A stretch of DNA of 5,867 nucleotides, taken from positions 1 through 5,867 of the forward strand of contig JAMWDF010000149.1 of NCBI GenBank assembly GCA_023818865.1, written 5' to 3'. Below, piece by piece: positions 1 to 5,271 of the stretch. This DNA is from Candidatus Omnitrophota bacterium (GTDB taxonomy: Bacteria; Ratteibacteria; UBA8468; B48-G9; DSTR01). Under the pieces are notes generated by a model. The model searched no databases. It had not been told where the DNA came from and saw only the letters and a program-made list of their open reading frames with translations. Positions within the stretch are counted from its first letter, which is position 1. The number at the start of each line of letters is the position of its first letter. The translations under genes were made by a program, and so were the position numbers.

Positions 1-50
1 GCACTCAGTCGCTATACTGCCCGGCCGGAATCCGAGGAAATTAAGTAACC

Positions 51-305
51 CTATCCTGAAAAATCAGCACACCCAGCAAATTTCCCAGCAGAAGAAAAAT
101 TCACCTGCCCTTTAAGTCTGGCTGGAGCAGTTATTTTTCCTTCAGCCTGGGTTAAATCTGGGGTGTCAAAGTTAACCAAAAGGTAGGTGAAATTGTCGGT
201 TTGATAGGGTTTCCAGAAAGCCACATCAGTGGCTTGCCCGGTTATAGGTAATGAGCCAAAGACAACAGAAAAACTGAAAAGCAGACAAGGAAAATTTTTT
301 CTCAT
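51..305 (-). CDS. Short exported protein, LamG-like N-terminal remnant
   Basis: The 84-residue product begins with a typical Sec signal peptide: basic MRKN, a hydrophobic core at about residues 5-19 (FPCLLFSFSVVFGSL), then a PITGQA|TD-like cleavage region near residue 25. The rest (LLVNFDTPD... GKFAGCADFSG) resembles the first strands of a LamG/concanavalin-like lectin domain, which usually opens with an F/LD motif and reaches 'GKFG.a..F.G' some 30 residues later. Such a domain normally runs to at least 150 residues, but here TAG (51-53) ends it. Reading on in the same frame gives GYLISSDSGRAV, then a second TAG at 12-14. It may therefore be a decayed gene, the 5' end of a larger gene broken by mutation, or a small real secreted protein. 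It is divergent from the hydrolase gene and has a strong promoter of its own. The start is ATG at 303-305, with a weak AGG about 9 nt upstream. The signal peptide is clear; the lectin resemblance is pattern recognition only. Confidence 0.5.
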   Translation of the reverse strand: MRKNFPCLLFSFSVVFGSLPITGQATDVAFWKPYQTDNFTYLLVNFDTPDLTQAEGKITAPARLKGQVNFSSAGKFAGCADFSG

Positions 306-325
306 GGTGAGAACCTGTTTCCTAA

Positions 326-354
326 ATTATAAACCGGTTTTTCCTTTGAGTAAA
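326..354 (-). promoter_or_regulatory. Sigma70-like promoter for the leftward exported-protein gene
   Basis: On the minus strand there is a perfect TATAAT (plus positions 326-331), a 17-nt spacer and TTTACT (349-354, four of six matches to TTGACA). Transcription would start near 319, giving a leader of roughly 15 nt before the ATG at 305. Its -35 box directly abuts the -35 box of the opposite promoter at 355-360. An intact promoter suggests the short gene is still transcribed. Confidence 0.55.
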
Positions 355-383
355 TTGCCTGGGATGGCAAAATGGGGTAACAT
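355..383 (+). promoter_or_regulatory. Candidate promoter for the GH116 gene with overlapping inverted repeat
   Basis: TTGCCT (355-360) and TAACAT (378-383) are separated by exactly 17 nt; each matches the sigma70 consensus at four of six positions, so this is a modest promoter. TTGCC (355-359) and GGCAA (366-370) form a 5-bp inverted repeat around TGGGAT, covering the -35 box and the spacer, where a repressor or activator dimer could bind. A start near 390 would give a leader of about 25 nt. A purine-rich GGGGGAAAG (402-410) lies 6 nt before the ATG at 417 and is the likely ribosome binding site. No regulator gene is visible nearby. Confidence 0.4.
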
Positions 384-416
384 CAAGGGCACAGCTACTT
401 TGGGGGAAAGAAAAAA

Positions 417-2897
417 ATGAAAAAAAACCGGCTCTATAATAGTTTTTATTTCGGGGAGTACTTGAATCGCGTAGCTTTCCCACTTGGAGGTATCGGAGCA
501 GGGATGCTCTGCCTGGAAGGCACTGGCGCTTTATCCCATGTTTCTTTCCGCCATCAACCTGACCTGAATCATGAACCATGTCTTTTCTCCGCCATCTGTA
601 TCAAAGGGAGAAAAAATGTCGCCCGGGTTTTGGAAGGGCCAGTGCCTGGTTGGAAGATTATGGGTAGGCCAGGGGCTGGCAATGGTCTTAACGGGACTAC
701 CTACGGCTTGCCCCGATTGGCTGAATCTTCTTTTCTCGCCAGGTTTCCCTTTGGTCAGGTTTTTCTGAAAGACCCGGTTTTGCCCCTGGAAGTAACTATC
801 ACTGGCTGGAGTCCCTTTATTCCTGGAGAATCTGACCATTCCAGTCTCCCGGTAGCAGCTCTGGAATTCACCTTTACCAACAAACTGACCAAAAAACTGG
901 ACCTAGTTTATTCCTTCAATAGCAAGAACTTCATGGCCGTAAGAGATACCGGACACGCAGTCACAGCTATAGAGGGCGGGTTTGTCCTGAGGCAGGCTGG
1001 TTCCAAAGAAAGGCCCTGGGAGCAAGGGGATTTTGCCGCGTTTATCTTAGAGAAATCAGCCGCGGTCAACACTGCCTGGTTTCGCGGTGGCTGGTTTGAT
1101 TCCTTAACCCTGGCTTGGCAGGAAGTGGCCAGCGGGCAGTGTGTTTCCCGGCCAGAGGTAAAGGAAGAGCCAGCCAGCCCAGGGGGAAGCCTTTTTGTTC
1201 CCTTGAGCGTTCCGGCTAGAGGGAAAAATACGGTGACCCTGCTTTTATGCTGGTACGTACCGGAGTCAGCCCTACGGGTTGGTCCGGAAACAGAACCTGG
1301 GACAAACAAAAGTACCTACCGACCCTGGTATATCCAATGGTTCAGCCAGATAGAACAGCTGGTGGATTATTGGAGAAAGATGTATCCTCACCTGAAAGAA
1401 AAAAGTCAGAAATTCTCAGAATGTTTTTACGATACCAGTTTACCCCCAGAAGTAGTGGAAGCCGTGGCTGCTAATCTTACCATTTTGAAATCCCCAACTG
1501 TCTTGCGGCAGGTTGACGGCCGGTTGTGGTGCTGGGAAGGGTGTGGGGAAAACAAAGGCTGCTGCCACGGCTCCTGTACCCATGTCTGGAACTATGCCCA
1601 AGCCATTGCCCATCTTTTTCCGGACCTGGAGTGGTCTTTGAGAGAAACCGAATTTGGGGAAAACCAGGCGGAAAACGGGCATCAGAGCTTCCGGGCCAGT
1701 CTGCCGATTAGACCAACCACCCATGATTTCCACGCAGCGGCAGACGGTCAGTTAGGCGGTCTTGTCAAGGTTTACCGCGATTGGAGAATCAGCGGAGATA
1801 CTGGACGGCTGAAAAAAATGTGGCCTAAGGTGAAAGCCAGCCTTAACTACTGTATTTCCACCTTTGACCCTGATCAGGAAGGGATCCTTAAGGAACCGCA
1901 CCATAATACCTATGATATTGAATTCTGGGGGCCAGACGGGATGTGCGGAACATTTTATCTGGCAGCGCTCAAGGCTGCCCTGGAGATGGCACAGGCGATA
2001 GGAGAAACTATTCCTCTATATCAGGCCCTGTACCAGAAAGGCCGGACTTACCTGGAAGAGAAACTCTTCAATGGCGAATACTTTTGCCAGGAAATACGCT
2101 GGCAAGGACTTCGGGCTGGTGACCCTCTGGCCCAAGCCAGTCAGCTCCCTATAGAAAACCGGGAATTGATCGAGAAGGAAGGGCCAAAATATCAGTACGG
2201 GACAGGGTGTTTGGCTGATGGAATCTTAGGAGTGTGGCTGGCGGCAATGAGTGGGTTGGATGATATTCTTGACCGGAGAAAGATCCGGCAGCATTTACGC
2301 TCGGTCTTTAGGTACAACTTCCGGAAGGACCTCTCTACCCACGCTAATCCAGAAAGGCCAGGTTTTGCTCTGGGTAAGGAAGCCGGGTTGGTTCTCTGTA
2401 CCTGGCCGAAAGGGAAGGCGCTCACTCTGCCTTTCCCCTATGCCCACGAAGTCTGGACCGGGTGTGAGTACCAGGTGGCTAGCCATCTCATTTGGGAAGG
2501 GATGGTGGAAGAAGGCTTAACTATTGTTCGGGCAGCCCGGGACCGGTATGATGGCCGAGTGAGAAATCCGTTTGATGAGTATGAATGTGGGCACTGGTAT
2601 GGTCGGGCTCTCTCTTCTTACGGATTGTTTTTCGCCCTGACCGGGGTACGTTACGATGCGGTGGAGAAAACACTTTACATCCGGCCAAGAATTTCTAGGG
2701 ACTTCCGCTCTTTTCTATCCACGGCAAGTGGTTATGGAACGGTCGGAGTGAAAAACGGTCGGCCATTTCTCCGGGTCAGGCAGGGCACGATTGACATTGC
2801 CAGGATTGACTATCAGAAGAATTCGGGAAAAGCCACTGGCAAAAGGAAAAAGGCTTGCAGGGCAAATGGTAAACCGCCTAAAGTGAAAGATAGATAG
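417..2897 (+). CDS. GH116/DUF608-family glycoside hydrolase (GBA2-like)
   Basis: This 826-residue enzyme is a retaining beta-glycosidase of the GH116 clan, which includes GBA2 glucosylceramidase, bacterial beta-glucosidases and archaeal xylosidase/hexosaminidases. The GBA2-type N-terminal beta-sandwich runs from about residue 15 to 310 and opens with the signature FPLGGIGAGM (21-30). The (alpha/alpha)6 catalytic domain spans about 340-800. Probable nucleophile is Glu374 in WCWEGC; the acid/base is Asp500 in HHNTYD, which matches the TYD motif of characterised members. Other family blocks are CTHVWNYAQA (387-396), AADGQLGG (441-448), EVWTGCEYQVA (678-688) and ECGHWYGRA (723-731); Glu721 and Arg730 fit the pair that contacts the sugar O6. 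There is no signal peptide, so it probably acts in the cytoplasm on imported glycosides. The cysteine-rich loop at 376-387 and CTHVWNY place it in the bacterial DUF608 branch, not with GBA2 itself, so substrate is unknown. The last 27 residues form a Lys/Arg-rich tail that looks disordered. The start follows a purine-rich site, and the family core begins about 14 residues in. Confidence 0.93.
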   Translation: MKKNRLYNSFYFGEYLNRVAFPLGGIGAGMLCLEGTGALSHVSFRHQPDLNHEPCLFSAICIKGRKNVARVLEGPVPGWKIMGRPGAGNGLNGTTYGLPRLAESSFLARFPFGQVFLKDPVLPLEVTITGWSPFIPGESDHSSLPVAALEFTFTNKLTKKLDLVYSFNSKNFMAVRDTGHAVTAIEGGFVLRQAGSKERPWEQGDFAAFILEKSAAVNTAWFRGGWFDSLTLAWQEVASGQCVSRPEVKEEPASPGGSLFVPLSVPARGKNTVTLLLCWYVPESALRVGPETEPGTNKSTYRPWYIQWFSQIEQLVDYWRKMYPHLKEKSQKFSECFYDTSLPPEVVEAVAANLTILKSPTVLRQVDGRLWCWEGCGENKGCCHGSCTHVWNYAQAIAHLFPDLEWSLRETEFGENQAENGHQSFRASLPIRPTTHDFHAAADGQLGGLVKVYRDWRISGDTGRLKKMWPKVKASLNYCISTFDPDQEGILKEPHHNTYDIEFWGPDGMCGTFYLAALKAALEMAQAIGETIPLYQALYQKGRTYLEEKLFNGEYFCQEIRWQGLRAGDPLAQASQLPIENRELIEKEGPKYQYGTGCLADGILGVWLAAMSGLDDILDRRKIRQHLRSVFRYNFRKDLSTHANPERPGFALGKEAGLVLCTWPKGKALTLPFPYAHEVWTGCEYQVASHLIWEGMVEEGLTIVRAARDRYDGRVRNPFDEYECGHWYGRALSSYGLFFALTGVRYDAVEKTLYIRPRISRDFRSFLSTASGYGTVGVKNGRPFLRVRQGTIDIARIDYQKNSGKATGKRKKACRANGKPPKVKDR

Positions 2898-2915
2898 GAG
2901 GAACCTTTAGCCTTT

Positions 2916-3875
2916 CTAGTTAATCGGTCTTCGTTTTAGTTCGGTTTCCCCTGGTTTGGGAAACAAATAAGATTGTCTTAGAAGATATGGCTGGTGGTAC
3001 TTCTGAGCAAGACGGCGCAGGTAGGTAAGGACTTTTTCTCGAGATAACTTTCCCTGATGATAAGCCTGGATCTTTTCAGCCAGGCGCTGTTTTTCCTCTG
3101 GACAAAGATACTTCTTAAAATACCCGGCGATATGCTGAAGGACATTGGTATGGGTGGAAATAGTGGCTATCTTAGCCAGCGCCTCTATCATCTTTTTTTC
3201 ATACTCGGATAGGAGAGCGGTTTTTTCCTTGCCTTTATGAGTGGCGAGGAGTTGTCCCAAGTAGGAAAGAAGTCTCACACTGTTAGCCATCAGTCTCAAT
3301 TTGTGGCTGGTGTGAAAATTGATTAGGCCTTGAAGGCTTCTATCCTGCCGAAGATACTCCTGCCAGGAGTGATAAACAACAATTTGGTCAACAAAGTTAT
3401 CCCTGGCGACAGCAGAACCGAGAGTTTCTTCTTCAATCATTGGCAGGAGAGGAAACCTTTTTCTTAAGGCGGCGGCGAAAAGACCACTGGTTTTTTCGCC
3501 GCCAGAATAGTTAAGGGCAGTTAACAGGCCGCAACTGGGTGAACCAGACTTCAAAATGAAACCGGAAAGTTCCTGGCTGGTAAAAAGGGCCAGTTTTTTT
3601 TCTATCCAGGCCACCATTCGCTCAGTCACGTCCTCGCCAGTTTCCAGAACCTTCAACCTTACCCAGCCACCCTGAGAAAAAAGCCCTATCTTAGGCCGGG
3701 GAACACCAAGTCCGGATTCAGCTTCTGGGCAAACAGGAACCCAGGTGACAAACCGACTCCAGATTTCCTTGAAAGTCTGGATCAGTCGGTGGCGGCCATC
3801 ATACCTTACTTTTTCTCCTAACAAACAGGCGCTGATGCCCAGCCGCAGGCAAGAGGTAGTTTTCCTTTCTTTCAT
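2916..3875 (-). CDS. DUF523-DUF1722 fusion protein (TudS-like / YbgA-like)
   Basis: Two domains are fused in 319 residues. The N-terminal DUF523 domain (about 10-155) opens with RLGISACLLGEKVRYDG and carries three conserved cysteines: Cys17 (SACLLG), Cys49 (VCPE) and Cys115 (SPSCG). In characterised DUF523 proteins of the TudS type, three cysteines hold a [4Fe-4S] cluster that removes sulfur from thiouracil. The C-terminal DUF1722 domain (about 175-310), named YbgA in E. coli, shows INFHTSHKLRLMA, HTNVLQHIAGYFKK and the ending YLFPKP. The fusion is known in many bacteria, often beside photolyase genes, but none is in this window. The frame is open back to a GTG at 3962; I prefer ATG 3875 because the family normally starts only a few residues before RLGIS, and the 29 extra residues look unlike family sequence. 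Neither start has a clear ribosome binding site. The protein is cytosolic; its function here is not established. Its stop faces the hydrolase stop across 18 bp. Confidence 0.9.
   Translation of the reverse strand: MKERKTTSCLRLGISACLLGEKVRYDGRHRLIQTFKEIWSRFVTWVPVCPEAESGLGVPRPKIGLFSQGGWVRLKVLETGEDVTERMVAWIEKKLALFTSQELSGFILKSGSPSCGLLTALNYSGGEKTSGLFAAALRKRFPLLPMIEEETLGSAVARDNFVDQIVVYHSWQEYLRQDRSLQGLINFHTSHKLRLMANSVRLLSYLGQLLATHKGKEKTALLSEYEKKMIEALAKIATISTHTNVLQHIAGYFKKYLCPEEKQRLAEKIQAYHQGKLSREKVLTYLRRLAQKYHQPYLLRQSYLFPKPGETELKRRPIN
2944..2964. other. Perfect 7-bp inverted repeat in the 3' end of the DUF523-DUF1722 gene
   Basis: GTTTCCC (2944-2950) and GGGAAAC (2958-2964) flank a 7-nt loop. It lies within the last codons of the minus-strand gene and about 45 bp past the hydrolase stop. 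It could act as a weak bidirectional end signal for the two convergent genes, since no other hairpin is visible in the 18-bp gap. Neither strand has a T-run after the stem, so it is not a standard intrinsic terminator, and the pairing may simply reflect the PheProLysPro codons. Confidence 0.25.
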
Positions 3876-3918
3876 TGACACTTTGATTTTACCGCTAAAT
3901 CCGTCAGTCAAGCCAAAC

Positions 3919-3947
3919 TTGCCAATCGGGAAGAACCCAGTTATTAT
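3919..3947 (+). promoter_or_regulatory. Strong sigma70-like promoter for the GGDEF gene
   Basis: TTGCCA (3919-3924, five of six) and TATTAT (3942-3947, five of six) are separated by exactly 17 nt. Transcription would begin near 3954, giving a leader of about 33 nt before ATG 3987. It lies in the divergent gap between the DUF523 and cyclase genes. Its good fit supports ending the DUF523 gene's coding region at 3875 instead of 3962. The leftward gene has only a poorer candidate: a minus-strand TAAAAT (3886-3891) with TTGGCT (3911-3916) at a long 19-nt spacing. Confidence 0.6.
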
Positions 3948-3962
3948 TATCTTGGGGAACAC

Positions 3963-3985
3963 AGGAAAGTGGTTTCTCCACTCCT
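3963..3985 (+). promoter_or_regulatory. Leader hairpin that can pair the AGG of the GGDEF ribosome binding site
   Basis: AGTGG (3968-3972) and CCACT (3978-3982) form a perfect 5-bp stem around TTTCT. Beyond a 2-nt AA bulge, AGG (3963-3965) can pair with CCT (3983-3985), directly before ATG 3987. The only purine-rich binding site for that ATG is AGGAAAG in this stem, so folding could hide it. The stem also covers the alternative GTG start at 3969. The pairing is visible; any regulatory role is inference. Confidence 0.3.
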
Positions 3986-3986
3986 T

Positions 3987-5267
3987 ATGAACCAGAAATC
4001 AGCTGGCTGGCCCAAAGAGTATCAGGAACTCATCTCTATTTTCAATTGCCTTGATGAACTAATCTATGTGGTTGACCCTAAGTCCTATGAGATTCTTTAT
4101 GTGAACCCAGCCCTGAAAAAGAGTTTTGGAGAGGTCGTCGGCCAGAAATGTTACCAGGTATTTCAGAGGCTAGATAAACCGTGTCCTTTCTGTACTAACA
4201 AGTATATCTTTGGTCCGAGAGGCAAACCGGTGTACATCTGGGAATTTCAGAACAAAGTAAACAAACGCTGGTACCGGTGCATTGACCGCCGGCTAACCTG
4301 GATTGACGGAAGAGAAGTTCGGTTTGAATTAGCCATTGACGTCACGGATAAAAAGCTAATTGAAGAGTCTTTGCGCCGGAGTGAAAAGAGATACCGGCAG
4401 CTCTGGGACGATGCTCCAGTGGCTTATCATATCGTGGACCGAAGAGGAATAATAAAAGATGTCAATCGAACCGAAACTAAATTGCTTGGCTACAGGAAGA
4501 AGGAGATGATAGGTAAGTCTATCTTCAACTTCGTCAGCCCGGAGCAGAGAAAACAGGCCCGAGAGAGGTTCAAGGAAAAACTGAGGGGAAAGAAAGTAGA
4601 GAGTTATTATGACCGGGTTTATCTAAAAAAGGATGGGACGCCTATCTTCGTTTCCATCCATGATGTTCCGGAAAGAAATCAGAAAGGTGACATTATTGGC
4701 ATGAGAACTGCCATGATAGATATTTCAGAATTGAAAAGACTGGAAAAAACGCTGGCGGAAACTTCGTTAAGAGATGATTTGACTGGTGTGTACAACCGAC
4801 GAGGCTTCTTCACTCTGGCAGAACAGGAAATGAAAAGGACCCAGCGGCGAAAAAATCCTTTTCAGCTTCTTTTTATTGATCTGGACAGGTTAAAAAGCAT
4901 TAATGACACCAAAGGCCATTCAACCGGTGATGAGGCTTTAAAGAATTTAGCGGAGATTTTAAAAGGGACCTTTAGAAAATCAGATATTCTGGCTAGAATT
5001 GGTGGAGATGAATTTGTGGTTCTGGCTCCAGAAGTCAAGGGAAGAAGACAGGGGAAAATACTAATCCGGCGACTCCGAGAAAGAATCCAAAAGTTTAACC
5101 TGGAAAAAGGCAAAGAGTATCAAATTTCAGTCAGCCTGGGAGTAGTCCGTTATGATGGGAAGAAGGATGTCACTATTGACCAACTTCTTTCTCAGGCCGA
5201 CAGAGAAATGTACCGGGAAAAAATTCAGAAATATAAAGGTGAAGCAAACAGCGAGATTCTCAAGTAA
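3987..5267 (+). CDS. PAS-PAS-GGDEF diguanylate cyclase
   Basis: This 426-residue cytosolic sensor enzyme should make cyclic di-GMP from two GTP. PAS domain 1 covers about residues 14-120 and has the motif KCYQVFQ...PCPFCTN (Cys55, Cys66, Cys69). PAS domain 2 covers about 135-250, ending in the usual DISELKRLEKTL helix that couples sensor to output. The GGDEF domain covers about 256-420. It keeps the metal-binding region FIDLDRLKSINDTKGH (Asp298), the exact signature GGDEF (339-343), and the inhibitory site RKSD (Arg330-Asp333) five residues before it. It should thus be active and limited by its own product. There is no membrane segment and no EAL domain. ATG 3987 is chosen because it leaves a normal leader after the strong promoter; a GTG at 3969 would add six residues. 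The stop lies 4 nt before the DUF4838 gene, so the two are probably cotranscribed. The signal sensed is unknown. Confidence 0.93.
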   Translation: MNQKSAGWPKEYQELISIFNCLDELIYVVDPKSYEILYVNPALKKSFGEVVGQKCYQVFQRLDKPCPFCTNKYIFGPRGKPVYIWEFQNKVNKRWYRCIDRRLTWIDGREVRFELAIDVTDKKLIEESLRRSEKRYRQLWDDAPVAYHIVDRRGIIKDVNRTETKLLGYRKKEMIGKSIFNFVSPEQRKQARERFKEKLRGKKVESYYDRVYLKKDGTPIFVSIHDVPERNQKGDIIGMRTAMIDISELKRLEKTLAETSLRDDLTGVYNRRGFFTLAEQEMKRTQRRKNPFQLLFIDLDRLKSINDTKGHSTGDEALKNLAEILKGTFRKSDILARIGGDEFVVLAPEVKGRRQGKILIRRLRERIQKFNLEKGKEYQISVSLGVVRYDGKKDVTIDQLLSQADREMYREKIQKYKGEANSEILK

Positions 5268-5271
5268 ACTA

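Noticed and set aside
229..420. A 63-residue plus-strand frame overlapping the divergent promoter region
   Set aside because: It runs antisense through the signal-peptide region and through the promoter boxes, ends at the hydrolase start, and shows no recognisable protein features.
908..1309. A 133-residue open frame on the minus strand inside the hydrolase gene
   Set aside because: It lies wholly opposite a well-conserved GH116 coding frame, has no family-like sequence and no ribosome binding site; it is a shadow frame.
2896..2901. A perfect AGGAGG directly after the hydrolase stop, like the ribosome binding site of a next gene
   Set aside because: No ATG, GTG or TTG follows at a usable distance on the plus strand, and the region enters the 3' end of the convergent gene. 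It is probably chance.
2895..2918. TAG as a reassigned sense codon, given TAG ends at the hydrolase, at the DUF523-DUF1722 gene and twice in the left-edge frame
   Set aside because: Both full-length genes already end where their families end; the large genes contain no internal TAG. The hydrolase frame would run only 13 codons into the neighbour, to another TAG. The TAA two codons after the DUF523-DUF1722 TAG is not enough evidence.
3876..3962. N-terminal extension of the DUF523-DUF1722 protein back to GTG 3962
   Set aside because: The 29 added residues do not fit the family, the start is GTG without a well-spaced binding site, and the stretch holds the cyclase promoter.
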